This document shows positions 11,040 through 22,798 of a stretch of DNA of 64,000 nucleotides, in pieces (the first letter of the stretch is position 1; every line of letters starts with the position of its first letter). The notes under the pieces are model-generated. The model was not told the DNA's origin and searched no databases. It was given only the letters and a program-made list of their open reading frames with translations. Made by a program: the position numbers and the translations under genes. This DNA is from Piezodorus guildinii (taxonomy: Eukaryota; Arthropoda; Insecta; Hemiptera; Pentatomidae). Location: NCBI GenBank assembly GCA_023052935.1, contig CM041292.1, forward strand, positions 84,700,169 through 84,764,168, in the 5' to 3' direction.

Positions 11040-11770
11040 CGGAGGGTTATCAGGGATATCTAAGATAAATCACGGACAAGTGGATTTGTGTGGGCAGGGA
11101 GTATAGAATAAAAGAAGTGTATCTATCACGGGATATGTCTACAACAAATGGGATGTTTACGCCATTATGGAGGAGCTCATTTGTGACAAAATGGGAGGCG
11201 TTCAGGATTTTGGATAGTAAGGATTGGATGCGGGAAGAATCAGATGGTTTAGTAGAGCCCCAAAGCTCGATTCCATATGTAAAAATAGGCCTGATAATAG
11301 CGATGTAAATGACTGTTTTGTAACGTACTGGAAATTGTGAACGTTTGTCAAGTAAGTGTTGTAGTAATCGGTATCTTCGAGCATTTCTTGGCGTTTCAGT
11401 ATTGTATGAGGATTCCAAGTAAGGAGCTTGTCAAGATGGAGACCTAGGTTTCGGATTTGTTCTACAGGAGTAAGGATGATGTTATTAAAGGATACTGGGG
11501 AGCAGGAAGTCATCGGTTTGCGACGATGGGTAAACGTGATTTGCAGGGATTCGTTTGGATTTATATTAATCCTCCAATTTAGACACTATTCTTCAACGGC
11601 TGTGATGTGGGACTGAAGGGTTTGGGATGCAGTAGTTGGATCACTATGGACGGATAAGACACACGTTTCATCGGCATAAGTATTGAGGACAGTGCGAGGA
11701 TGGAGTGGAATGTGAGCTGTATAAAGGGAGTAGAGGATGGCATTGTCGATATAAAAAAGGAAAATATTAA
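11040..11770 (-). pseudogene. Jockey-like LINE reverse transcriptase fragment
   Basis: Minus-strand frames broken by frameshifts and stops. In order: TYADETCVLS (catalytic YADD altered to YADE), a stop, NLGLHLDKLLTWNPH, RRYRLLQHLLDKRSQ, and IIRPIFTYGIELWGSTKPS. This is the thumb and connection region of jockey-clade LINEs. The EN domain and RT motifs before YADD are missing (5' truncated). Confidence 0.85.
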
Positions 11771-13890
11771 TTTTGAAAATTATATTACAAATAGATCAGA
11801 CACGCATAAAAAGGCCAATTTTCACTATTTCGAAAGATATGCCCGATTTTAATATTTCAAGGACCGTGTTATTTTATTTTAATTTTTTTTTTTACAAATT
11901 CAAGTCGCTATTCACGTCTAAGGATACTTATTTGTTACAGCGAAATGCCACAGAGGTAAACAAACTTTATCGTTTGGAAGAGATTAGTAATTGTTGACTT
12001 GCAAACAAATTTCCGTAAATGTGAACAGTTTGATATATAGAGGGGCATTTTTCAGAAAACTCAAAAATCCTGCCATTATTTTCCGGACAACTCAACATAA
12101 AAGTGAAGGTACACTTCATTCATATGTTCGCAATGTCCACTTAAAGTTTCCGTCCTCTTTAAAGCTTTGTTCATCTCCGTATCTGTAACATCGCCACCTA
12201 GCCAACATCGCCACATAGCATAAAAGTGACGTTAAACGAATAAACAAACCAATACAAAAAAAAAAAATTCGACAGTAATGTTTATGGGTATTAATAATTA
12301 ATTAATTATAATTATAATACAGAGCTAAATAAATGAAAAGGGAAACGACGACATATAGAGTGTATATACAAAAAGGTACCGACGTATTTGGAGGTGTATA
12401 CATGTCGTTAGGAAGTCGCTAAGACGGATTTTTTTAATTCTATAAACTATTATGTTCTGGTCGGCTACAAAGGTTTATATAATAATAAATATAAAAATAA
12501 TACAATACACCAAGCTCTGTAAAACCAGTTGTACCTAGTTACGTAAAGTTAGATGGAGTTTAATATAAATCTTAACATTAATCGTTTAATTATTATAAAT
12601 AATAATTAATTATTATAAACATATCAGAACTAAATAGGTATTTTAAGAAGATTGATACAATGACACGAGTGAAGAGTGCATAGAAAGCTTCCCTCTTATC
12701 CTCTTGAAAAGATCCTAATGAAAAAACAGATGCTGAGAAGTGGAGAGCGATGAACTGTAATGAGGTAGGTAAACAGAACCCTCGCCGCACCTACCGCACA
12801 AAGCGCAACTCAACAGCAAAAAGTTAGTATATAGTATGTACAGCAGGCCGAAATTAAAGGTGACTTTAATATGAATTCGAAAGCTAAGCAAAAACTGACA
12901 AGTAATCTGATATGATATGGTGCTAGGATATGAACAAATAATCTAATCTAGAGGAACCCCATATGATCTAGATTCACCACAGTCCTGATTTTCATGGGTG
13001 AATAAATACACGTATAAAGTGAACAAATAATTATTTTTCGCTTAAAATTTGCATTAAGTGTGAACAAAAGAAAAAAAGTAGACGTTTCCTCAAGCCCCTT
13101 TCAAGACCCCAACATAAAATCAATAAGCTTGTTTATTTTTATTGAAGTAAAACGAAGCATCCTGAGGTGGAATGTAGGTCGGCGCTATCAGAAGAAATCT
13201 CGCTGCGTTTGCAATTCCTCCTAGCCCACGCTCAAGGGTATCTCCTACCCTGGAGCTATTGTCACACGTAGCAATCAAGTGTTTCCTTCAAACGAATGCT
13301 GTTGTTGTGAGGTATATATTGATTTTCTCGCTGGGCGTCGTTTCCGTCTGAAGCGTGTCGTGCATATTGATTGAGTGCTTAGGCAGTTCTTGCACCAAAG
13401 GCTATGATCCGTTTACTGCTCTGTTGTCATTTTTTTGAGCTTCATTTATATTAAAAAAGATCAGCGTTTAAATATTAGAATTAAAAATATTTAAAAAAAC
13501 CCACTTTATTCAGGTGTAATGTCCCGAAATAATTAATAAATTGTTTAGGATAAAACAGACAAGTTTGATCAAAGTACATCATGAACAATAATCAGTTATT
13601 ATTAATTGCATCGCTGAGAAAAAAATCTGGTGCGCTCGACACTCTACTCAGCTCTGTTATTAAAATCAATTTACTAATGTTTAAATAAAGATAACTTGAA
13701 AAAAAAAATATTTTTTTTCTCTTCATATATCTTTATTCAAACCCGTCAGAAGCTATCTGATAATCAGCAAATGTGCTGTAAAAATGTGAGATCAGATATG
13801 GTAGGCATGGGATAGGAAAGTGCCCAGCAGCACCCCTTCCTACGCTTTAATTTAGCGGAGGAGGTCTCTCATCCAGCTTCTCTTTAGCCT
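11771..13890. other. Intergenic stretch upstream of the kinase exons
   Basis: Mostly AT-rich with no convincing exon. 12184-12246 is a fragment of the SINE-A tail. 13140-13440 is noticeably less AT-rich and could be a promoter or untranslated exon of the kinase gene, but nothing in the sequence proves it. Confidence 0.4.
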
Positions 13891-14148
13891 TCATCTGATT
13901 GACATATCAGCTATTGACATAATGTTAATCAGTCTGTTGTCGTGTCCTTTAAGTTCACTGTGAAAATGAGAATAAAGTGTTCGTATAGGTTGGTCAACTG
14001 TTGGTTGTTGTATGTCCGTAGTAGGATTTTGTTCTTTACGTACCAAGGAGCTGTCGTTATGATTCTTAAAATTTTGGATTGAAATTATTGCAGTTTTTAT
14101 ATGCGAATCTTTTTTGCTGAACCCAAAATCTTTGAAGCGTAAGTCCAT
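13891..14148 (-). CDS. Unrecognised 85-codon open frame
   Basis: It starts MDLRFKDFGFSKKDSHIKTA and has reasonable codon variety and polar composition, unlike the low-complexity frames around it. I do not recognise a domain. It may be a transposon protein fragment or chance; no splice sites or neighbours help. Confidence 0.15.
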   Translation of the reverse strand: MDLRFKDFGFSKKDSHIKTAIISIQNFKNHNDSSLVRKEQNPTTDIQQPTVDQPIRTLYSHFHSELKGHDNRLINIMSIADMSIR

Positions 14149-14757
14149 ATTGGTTTAAGTAGGTATATGTATATTTCTGAATTAATATATGACAGAAAAG
14201 ATCAGTATTAGGGATGACAAAAGGAAAGATAAGTGAATACAATAGATTAACATAATAGGAAGTTAGATATAAGTGATCTTTTATAATTTTAGGATAGTAA
14301 AGAGATAATAGTATCCATTTTGAGATTGTTCATGAAAAAAAACTGAAAGGCTTTACAAGGTTGTGACAACAAAACTATCACCTATAACTTCCTTTCCAGA
14401 GCTTTGACTATTTTCTAAAACTAGACATTATAAGCTAAATGGGAAACATTACTAGTGTATGAGATTAATTAACGTCAATTCCACATACAAGAACAGAACT
14501 AGATTAATGTTTGTTTTCTAGAAGAACATCAATTATAAAACAAAAAAATGAGCCAAGTTGCTAAAAAAAATTTAAATTTTATAGAATGAAATCAACAACT
14601 CAAAAAATTGTACAAGAGAAAGAGAGAATTCACCTTGCATAAGGGATAGGTATAGAGAATTCAGTTTTCATTTCATTCTGCGAAAACTTTCTACTTCGAC
14701 CTAATTATCGTGATTGCATGTTGGGTACCAGTACATAAATGATATAAAATATACAAG

Positions 14758-15730
14758 ATATATTTTTAAGTTTCTTTTAAACTGATTTTATTAATCTGTA
14801 AAGATTAATTAAATTACACGTTATTCTAATACAGTCAATAATACAATAAGTCACCAGCTGGAAATTACACCTCCCCCCCTGAGCTGGATTTTCTTGGAGA
14901 GAAAAGAGACAGTTTGCTACTGTGAAAGACATTGGATATTTTTTTATTTTTTCCACAGCCGACTTCATACATCGAAGAAGATATCCTCTTGAGAATTTTG
15001 AACGGTCCGATTCTTACTTTATCGGTCTTCCTCCTGTTCATCTTACTTCCATTCTCAATGTAGACAGAATCTCCAACTTTGAATTCGAACTCCCTTCTGT
15101 TTTTGTCCACTCTAGCTTTGTTTTTCTCAAAACTTTTCATCGAATTTCGAAACGCTTTTTCTCTATCTTCGGCAAGATTGCCTTTTTTATCCATGCCGAC
15201 TGGACAAATCGAGGATGTACTCCCAAAAAGCAAATAGGCTGGTTCGAATTTTGTCGAAGAGTGAGTAGACTTATTATATTCCACTACACAATCTTCGGCT
15301 ACTCTCGACCAAGCACGTTTGTCACCGCTATTGATCTTACAACGGATCCGGTTAACCAAAGTTTGGTTCCATCTTTCGTTAAGGCCGTTAGATTGTGGAC
15401 AATCAATAGAGGTGAATATCAACCTTATGCTCCTGCTATCCAAATATTTCTTAAGTACTTTGGAATTCAAAGCAGTATATTGATCCGCCATAATGACACC
15501 AATTTTATTTGCCTGTGCTATAGGATCAATGAGTTTGATGAAGTCTCCAGCACACTGACCTGTCGTGATAGAAATCCATGCGTAACGACTAAAATGGTCG
15601 ACTAATTTGTAATTGTAATTTAATTTTTAAGTTTCTTTTAAACTGATTTTATTAATCTGTAAAGATTAATTAAATTACACGTTATTCTAATACAGTCAAT
15701 AATACAATAAGTCACCAGCTGGAAATTACA
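14758..15730 (-). mobile_element. Ty3/Gypsy remnant: short LTRs flanking integrase only
   Basis: Direct repeats of about 110 bp (14758-14869 and 15620-15730) start TGTAATTTCC on the minus strand. A polypurine tract AGGGGGGAGG (14870-14879) abuts the 3' copy, as in LTR elements. Only the integrase end lies between them: gag, protease, RT and RNase H are gone. The 3' LTR seems shorter at its outer end than the 5' one. Confidence 0.85.
14865..15605 (-). pseudogene. Gypsy integrase catalytic core end and C-terminus
   Basis: The frame begins VDHFSRYAWIS, giving the first Asp of the DDE triad. It continues with ADQYTALNS where the family has SDNGTxF-like sequence (second Asp kept), then DCPQSNGLNERWNQTLVNRI with the final Glu. 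The C-terminal part includes DSVYIENGSKMNRRKTDKV and VFHSSKL, the usual Gypsy integrase end. The zinc-binding N-terminus is missing because the 5' LTR directly abuts the core. Confidence 0.88.
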
Positions 15731-16100
15731 TATTTATTCATCATATTAATTTAAATATCCTCTAAGGCAATCGATTAAATTAATTAAACATTAATTAAGT
15801 TTTTTAATTGATTTTTATCAAATTGATTTCGTAGCTATGAGGTTTTAAGAGCGATTTTCTATAACTTATAATTGAGAACTTTAATTATAACATATTGTAT
15901 TATAAACTGAATTAGAGAGTTTTATTAAATAAATGGAAAGTAAGAAAAGGAGAAAGAACATCAACGCATCTTGCAAATACAACTAGAGATCAGATTGCAT
16001 CATCCACGTTGAACCTGCTGGCGACGGCTGTGCTTGACTTATGATATTGAAAATATTATTAATATTCGAAGAAAAGTAATTATATTTATCTATTTATACA

Positions 16101-16131
<31 letters not shown>

Positions 16132-16646
16132 CTATATTTATACAATATTCTCCCATTCTAATGTCGGTATTTGCCCAGTATCTTTCACTTTCCGTGACCG
16201 TTCTACAATAGCTTTATATTTTTATAATTAAGTTGATCCTGGCACGTTTTTTTCCCCCAAATCCTCCATTTATTTGCCGAAGAATACGTACAATATAACG
16301 GTAATACATAACAATAGTCCTTCTTTAGCCCCAAGGCATCTTTACATGTTTCCAACTATAATTAGTTAATAATCGAGGTAACTTGGTCTTTCCAAAATTT
16401 TGTCAAGACAATATTAAGGACAATTAAAAAAAAAAAAAAAAGGAGAGGACTGCATTGAATTATGAATTTTATAAGCAGAGATGTGGGTAAAGGTGTATTA
16501 CTAAATTTAATACAAATTCAATTCATATAATACAATATATATTCGAATTAATAAAGAAGATCGAAAGCTAATATGAACTTATTAATGAAAGATCTCAGGA
16601 AAAGCCTTGAGATTTTCAATTTACGGTAAAATATTCAACGTTTCAC
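15731..16646. other. AT-rich interval with (CA)n
   Basis: No gene seen. A (CA)n run of about 24 bases is at 16108-16131 and an A run at 16426-16440. Confidence 0.6.
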
Positions 16647-16648
16647 GA

Positions 16649-16688
<40 letters not shown>

Positions 16689-16902
16689 CTTACCCTCTGG
16701 TTTTATTTTCGAACAAAATACAAATACAAATATAATATGTATAGCTGTCAGATTTGTCCTTCTGTTACCCGGAGGTATTCTAAAGAGGATTGCTATATGC
16801 GCTGGATGCACTAGTAATCTTTCAAGGGCTTCTTCTAAGCCTTTATTTATCCATTGCAAAATGGGAGGGACCATTCTTCAGGGTTTTGGCAATAAATTGA
16901 GT

Positions 16903-18513
16903 TCAGACATAGTCCGATCTCCTTCCCTCGGCGACAACGTCAACGAGAGGTAGTGATCCTTTCCACCTCCCAGGCTTGGGTGGTGGGGTGATATCAGAAA
17001 ATAATGGATTAGCACAGGCCGTCAGCCCATCAAAAAATTTAATGTGCCTCCGGCTGATATATTCAGGCACTGTTGGCAATACTAATTCCTGATGAAGGAT
17101 ATGGTTTCTGGCCCTCTGTAAGTTGGTACCTCTGACAATCCGCCGAAGGATGGAGTTCTGGAACGTCTGTAATTGTTTGAGAGTGGACTTAAACAGATGC
17201 CGCATCAAGGGCGCACCATAGAGCATAGTCGGACGTATTATAGCCTTGTAGATCTGTAGTTTCAGCCTCAGTGAGAGCTGAGGTGACGTGAGTAGATGAT
17301 TAAGTCTATAGCTCTTTCTCCTGGCCAGTTTGAGTCGTTCCCGTACGTGACTAGATAAGGTGAGGTGCCTATCTAGAGTGACGCCCAGGTAGAGGATTGA
17401 ATTAGAGACTGGCAGTGTTTCTCCGTTCACTTTAAAATCAGTGGGCAAAGCGCTCTTCCCCTTCTGGAACGACATGACAATAGCATCTGTCTTCTTCGGG
17501 TTCACCCTAATGCCAATCTCCTTCAGCTCATCTACAATAGTGGTCGATGCTCCTTGTGCCAGGGTGAGAGCCCTTTTCGGTCTCATACTAGAAGCATAGA
17601 TGCCAATGTCATCGGCGTAGACTGCTACCAGTGCAATTGGGTGCTTCATTGAGATCACTTTTGCTGTAAAGATCACAAACAATAGTGGTCCCAATACAGA
17701 ACCTTGAGGAACCCCACAAATGGTGTCCTTTGAAGTTGACAATTTATCGCCTACCCTTACGACGAAGGATCTCCCGCTTAAGTAGCTTCTGATCAATCGG
17801 CATAATGAAGCTGGAAAACGATAGTCTTCCAACTGGCGAAGCAGTAACTCGTGGGATACACAATCAAACGCCTGTGTGCAGTCCAGCGAGATGAACGCCG
17901 TGGCTTCATTGTTCTTCGTCATACGCTCTATGGTGTGCCTTTGAAGTTTCACTAAATGATGATCGCAGGCTACGCCTCGTGAGAATCCGGTCTGTTCTGG
18001 TGGAATGATGGACTCCTCACTGCAGTGCTCTAGCAGATGGTGATGGATCAGCCTCTCGAACACCTTGCTCATATGCGAAAGGAGACTGATAGGCCGATAA
18101 TGCTCTGGTGAGTCTCCATTCTTCCCAGGCTTAAGTAGCGGCACTATGATCGCTTGCTTCCAGTCATCGGGGAAGTATGAGATCCGCATACAGGAGTTAA
18201 AAATGTTTAATAAGAAGGCTTTACCCCTCCGAGGTAGCATCTTCAATAGTACATACGGAATATCATCCAGTCCCGAAGCCTTGTTACCCTTGGTGCGTCG
18301 TAGTACCGACTCAAGCTGTCCGAAGGTGGAGAATATCCTCTTTTCATTAGGGGACGTTGGTCTTCCCGCAGGTAGTGTGGGAGCATTTAACAGCCGATCA
18401 TCTTCCCTCGCCTTATAAGAATCGGCCAAGAGTTCAGCCTGTTCCTCAGGGGATAATAGGGTGCCACCTGATGTAAGGTGTACACTCTTCCTCTTAGTGA
18501 CGTGTGACCTCAC
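16903..18513 (-). CDS. LINE reverse transcriptase frame (ORF2, distal part)
   Basis: 536 open codons. Visible RT motifs: GNKASGLDDIPYVLLKMLP, PLLKPGKNGDSPEHYRPISL, AFISLDCTQAFDCVSHELLL, GVPQGSVLGPLLFVIF, and AVYADDIGIYASS (catalytic YADD). The thumb region has LYLGVTLDRHLTLSSHV and IIRPTMLYGAPL. The set and order are those of jockey-clade RTs, which copy LINE RNA at nicked target DNA. The frame overlaps the end of the endonuclease frame by 20 bases in a different register, so a one-base shift separates what should be one polyprotein. The start shown is only the edge of the open frame. Confidence 0.92.
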   Translation of the reverse strand: MRSHVTKRKSVHLTSGGTLLSPEEQAELLADSYKAREDDRLLNAPTLPAGRPTSPNEKRIFSTFGQLESVLRRTKGNKASGLDDIPYVLLKMLPRRGKAFLLNIFNSCMRISYFPDDWKQAIIVPLLKPGKNGDSPEHYRPISLLSHMSKVFERLIHHHLLEHCSEESIIPPEQTGFSRGVACDHHLVKLQRHTIERMTKNNEATAFISLDCTQAFDCVSHELLLRQLEDYRFPASLCRLIRSYLSGRSFVVRVGDKLSTSKDTICGVPQGSVLGPLLFVIFTAKVISMKHPIALVAVYADDIGIYASSMRPKRALTLAQGASTTIVDELKEIGIRVNPKKTDAIVMSFQKGKSALPTDFKVNGETLPVSNSILYLGVTLDRHLTLSSHVRERLKLARRKSYRLNHLLTSPQLSLRLKLQIYKAIIRPTMLYGAPLMRHLFKSTLKQLQTFQNSILRRIVRGTNLQRARNHILHQELVLPTVPEYISRRHIKFFDGLTACANPLFSDITPPPKPGRWKGSLPLVDVVAEGRRSDYV

Positions 18514-19480
18514 GGGTCATCGCATTGATGGCCGGTTTCAAGCCGTAGTCACAAGTTCGGTGGAAAATATTCCTCAGGTTGTTCCTTTGTGCAATGAGAG
18601 CAAGAATGTGGCTCGGTGGTTTCCTGAAGGCGTTTGGCTGAGGACTAAACCTTGGTATGGTAAGATTGGCTGATACATGGACGGTGGTGGTGATATCCGA
18701 GATCGCCTTCTGCACCTCTTTAACAGTTCTTAAGTACTGTATCTTTGGTAGGGTATCATCCACACTAGCCCTATATCCTTTCCAGTCGGCCTTGTGGAAG
18801 AGGAACTTGCTCGCGGGTGGTGTTGCTGGAGTTCCCTCAAAGGCATATAGCACAGCCCGGTGGTCCGACGGTCCGTATGGGAGCGCTAGGCACTCAGTAA
18901 CAGTGTGAAGGTCCCTGGTCAGGAGTAGGTCAAGTGTGGATGTCCAGTCAGGTCGGGCCGCATGCCTAAAGGTGTGCACTCCGGGGTGGAAGACAGCCAT
19001 CCTGGTCTTGGTGATATAGATACCCATCGGATTGTTGCTACCGCACAGCCAGGCAGTGTGCCGGGCGTTGAAGTCCCCTAAGATGACAAACCGACTCTTA
19101 TCCTGGGCGTGCTGCAGCAATAGCTTCATAGATGTTAATATAGCCTTGGGTCTCCTATAGACACAACAGAAAGTAAAACGTTGTTTTAATCGAACATCTA
19201 CTGTGACTATATGAGTACCCTCTGTAGAAGCTACTGGGTTGGGTACCAACCTCGATGGGATATCTCCTCGAACCAGAATCACTACGGCCTCGTTAGCCCC
19301 GGGTTGACAAGCCTCCCGGTATGCAATATACCCCTGAAAATACAGTGAAGCAGAGGTGGGTAGTATAGTGTCGGTCAGCGCCACCACCGATGGCCGGTGC
19401 TGCTGCAGGAGGAGTTCTATTTCAGCCTTCTTCAGTAGTAGGCCTCGAATATTATAGGAAATAACTAAGTGCTCAGTCAT
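18494..19480 (-). CDS. LINE apurinic-like endonuclease frame (ORF2, proximal part)
   Basis: 328 codons from ATG. Endonuclease/exonuclease/phosphatase fold motifs are visible: SYNIRGLLLKKAEIELLL, FVILGDFNARHTAW with catalytic Asp/Asn, and LPYGPSDHRAVLY with the SDH motif. In LINEs this domain nicks the target DNA. The frame ends in a stop at 18494, where the RT frame takes over one register away. The 5' flank to 19730 contains no recognisable gag-like ORF1. Confidence 0.9.
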   Translation of the reverse strand: MTEHLVISYNIRGLLLKKAEIELLLQQHRPSVVALTDTILPTSASLYFQGYIAYREACQPGANEAVVILVRGDIPSRLVPNPVASTEGTHIVTVDVRLKQRFTFCCVYRRPKAILTSMKLLLQHAQDKSRFVILGDFNARHTAWLCGSNNPMGIYITKTRMAVFHPGVHTFRHAARPDWTSTLDLLLTRDLHTVTECLALPYGPSDHRAVLYAFEGTPATPPASKFLFHKADWKGYRASVDDTLPKIQYLRTVKEVQKAISDITTTVHVSANLTIPRFSPQPNAFRKPPSHILALIAQRNNLRNIFHRTCDYGLKPAINAMTREVTRH

Positions 19481-19743
19481 AATGCTTAGCGATGATCTTC
19501 GTCAGTATATCTTCGTCTATAAGTGTGGTCTTCAACAGCATAAGGCGCAAAGCTAAACAAGAGCTGACGTCAGAAAGTCTTCAAGCGGCAGTTCTTCTTA
19601 CTTCTTCCACTGCTCGTCCCTGCTACATAATGCTAAGCGATAAGGTTTTGTGGCTTGTTACCACACAAAAATAATATTCACGAGTATCAACTAAATACCA
19701 AATTGAAAATTGTGATATATTGGTCCTGTTGAGATTTTTAGTT

Positions 19744-20113
19744 TTTTTTTTTTTTTTTTTCTTTCTTACCCTCTGGTTTTATTTTCGAACAAAATACAAA
19801 TACAAATATAATATGTATAGCTGTCAGATTTGTCCTTCTGTTACCCGGAGGTATTCTAAAGAGGATTGCTATATGCGCTGGATGCACTAGTAATCTTTCA
19901 AGGGCTTCTTCTAAGCCTTTATTTATCCATTGCAAAATGGGAGGGACCATTCTTCAGGGTTTTGGCAATAAATTGAGTTCAGACATAGTCCGAACTCCTT
20001 CCCTCGGCGACAACGTCAACGAGAGGTAGTGATCCTTGCCACCTCCCAGGCTTGGGTGGTGGGGTGATATCAGAAAATAATGGATTAGCACAGGCCTTCA
20101 GCCCATCAAAAAA
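19744..20113 (-). mobile_element. 5'-truncated copy of the same LINE, 3' end only
   Basis: Almost identical to 16658-17035: poly(A) tail, 3' UTR and the last RT codons. TTGAGATTTTTAGTT at 19729-19743 and 20114-20128 is its target duplication, which includes the repeat flanking the first LINE. Confidence 0.93.
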
Positions 20114-20128
20114 TTGAGATTTTTAGTT

Positions 20129-22384
20129 GTGTTTTTTTTCCTGTTAAATAATAACCTTTGTATTTTTTTATTTTGGGAGTGATCCAGAATATAATTCTCA
20201 AAATAACAGACTGATTATGTCAATCAATTAATTTGCGAATTATACTCTAAACTATCTTATGCAGTTAAAAAGGCTTCAAATTATTACACAATGGTTTATT
20301 ATTTCCAAATAACTATATTAGGGTATAACTGTTTAAATAGCAGTTAACAGACAAATAATGGCTATTCGTATACATGGACAATATTTCAATTTTTTTCCTT
20401 TTTATTTTTTGTTAGTTTTTTTTATCGGGCTTTACTTATTCTGAAACTCTATACATAGCTAACTCTATCTTTAAAAAAATCGGAGTTATGGGTGTATTAA
20501 TTGGTAAAATTTCTATTCAATCAATCAGAAAAGAAAATCTTTTTTATAATTATTCGCGTTTTTTTTGGTTAAAAAAAAACCCTAATATATGTTTTCCCTA
20601 TCTTAAAAAAAAAAAAAAAAAAAACTGAGTTATTAAATTAAATCACTTTTGGAGGTGCTAGGTTCATCGTGGCGTGTTCTAGTATTTTTTTGGCGAATTT
20701 CAAAACAAATGCTGCGGGCGATGGACGAACGGTTTTTTTTTTTATTCCTTATTTGAGTTCTACGTATCATTAAACGTAAGCCTAAATTTTAGGGGGAGTA
20801 TTTTTTATTTTTTTGGTCGGTTATAAAGGTTCAATATTGAACAATATAAACCGCAATTAATTTAATATAATAGTAAATATACCGCACCGAAACAGTTCAT
20901 ATTTTTTTCCCATTTAACTCTAGCTTCTCACGAAATCATGATTTTATATTATGGTGGCATTTTTCTTGTTAACGATTGACTTTTTCACTGTATCGGAGGG
21001 AAGCTGTCAGGAGCATTATTCAAATGTTTCGTAACCCCTGGAGCATGGTTTTAAAAATATAAATATAGGTTTTTTGGTTAAAAAACACTAATAAATGTTT
21101 TCCCTATCTTAAAAAATAACTGAGTTATTAAATTAAATCACTTTTGGAGGTGTTAGGTTCATCGTTGCGTGCTCTAGTACTTACTATATAGTATACACGT
21201 ATATCTCTCCCATATTAGTATACATGGGCACATTTTTTTCGGATAAACAAATAGTATGTATGATACTTTTTGAATAGAATTATATGGAAGTGTGAGTAAA
21301 TTACAGTTTAAATTTCGAAAAGGAAAAATGTTTTTTGCCATCTTTTGCAGTTTTTAAGGATTTGTTCACCTCCAAACTTAGGTACCAGACTTGAAAGCGA
21401 ATTCAATGTATTTGACCGTTTCAGAAGTTGTGCTGAGTATGATGAAAATACAATAATACATTTAAATGTATATGTTGTCAACGAATTCACTGGTTTTATT
21501 AGAAACCCTGAATTCAATGGGACTGGGAAAGTTCACATTATTCTTTCCAAGGTTTCTGATCCCATTCGATCTGTTTCAAGGAGTTCTAGTTCAATTACAT
21601 CCATAACTTAGCATTGCCATAGCAATAGAGCCTATATCCGCTACCTAATGTCAGCAAAAGTGAGTTGCAGGGGCGTGGATTTATTAAGATATTACATTAA
21701 AGACTAGTTCTTATCATCTACACGACTAGTAAAAATTCATGGGGCACCAGAAAACATCATGATACAAGGTAAAACTCAGCCAAAATTAGGATAGGATATG
21801 TTAAGGTAGTTTAGGACTCGACCTAAGTAAGTCTAAAAATGACTGCAACTGCTTTATAGAACATGACTCAGCAAGCCCCAAAAATAAGCCTATTGGATAT
21901 CAGTCAAAGTGGACAACACTGGTCCCAACGACAGCCGAATGCTGACTAAACTTAGGTACTCAACACGGGAAATCTATCTTTTAAGCTAAATCAACAGGTT
22001 CTTTTAAGCTGTTTCATAGGCTATCATTCATAGGCTATGGTGGTAGGCTTCATCACCCAAAAATAATGTAAGTCAAAATTCATCCAAAAAATAAAATTAC
22101 TATTATAACCGGGGTATACATAAATTGGGCTTCTTTTTATTTATTCCAAATTCATTATTATTTTAAAAAACGGTGATCAACGATTTGGAATACTTCCTCC
22201 ATCTTCAAAATCCTATAAACAATTAAAAAAATCATTACAAACTCATTAGCGTTAAATAAATTAAAGTTATTTTAATATAACTAATTAAAAATGTCTTGTT
22301 AATTTAGTAATATTGAATTCGATTATCCCTAATCTTTGTTGGGGACAAAGATCTTGGGCAGTGCCTTCCCTTCTATAATTTTAA
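20129..22384. other. Repeat-rich AT interval
   Basis: No gene recognised. It holds the direct repeats at 20558-20683 and 21069-21180. An open frame at 21345-21611 on the plus strand has no recognised domain. Confidence 0.45.
20558..20683 (+). repeat. Direct repeat, unit 1 (unit 2 at 21069-21180)
   Basis: Both contain TTTTCCCTATCTT, then ACTGAGTTATTAAATTAAAT, CACTTTTGGAGGTG and AGGTTCATCG. They differ mainly in A-run length. About 500 bp separate them; they could be ends of one unidentified element. Confidence 0.85.
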
Positions 22385-22798
22385 AATTGAGACGTTAAGT
22401 TCTAAATGGTACTATATCCATTCAAGGAAATTTTACAGGAAGCGCGAAAATATCTATATTTTTGCATTAATATCCAGCGTTCTTTTTTTACTATATAATA
22501 GTTAATATATAATAGATAATTTACTATATAATATATAATTTTTTTACTATATAATAACACCCTATTAATGTTATGAAATGAAATGTTTTAGTACGATTTG
22601 GAACGAAACTAAATGTTTAATTAATACCCGTGGAAAATAATTGCATTTCTAAATCGCGTTATTAAAGTACTTGAGTGTTCACCGGGTAAAATCAAATAGA
22701 AGATTTAGATAAAAATACATGATGACAATACAAATATGTAAAAAAATCAAGTTCGTAAAAAATGTCCTTAATAACTTTTGGAAATCAACGTCTCAATT
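22385..22798. mobile_element. Short TIR element, relative of 25710-27045
   Basis: Ends AATTGAGACGTT and AACGTCTCAATT are inverted. Its right end, reverse-complemented, resembles the left end of the larger element (GATTTCCAAAAG, GGACATTTTTT, ATATTTGTATT), so it is an internally deleted relative in opposite orientation. Confidence 0.7.

Larger units (their letters stand above)
16658..19732 (-). mobile_element. Jockey-clade LINE, nearly full length
   Basis: A minus-strand element with its poly(A) tail at 16658-16688 (T run on plus), a 3' UTR to 16902, an RT frame and an endonuclease frame. GATTTTTAGTT at 16647-16657 and 19733-19743 is a plausible target duplication. It is about 3.1 kb long; ORF1 is absent or reduced to 19490-19730, so it is probably 5' truncated. 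Confidence 0.88.

Noticed and set aside
12593..12790. Possible kinase first exon (MRRGFCLPTS...)
   Set aside because: No donor at a suitable position and no resemblance to DLK N-termini.
14922..15605. Plus-strand 227-codon open frame
   Set aside because: It is the antisense shadow of the Gypsy integrase frame, whose motifs are clear on the minus strand.
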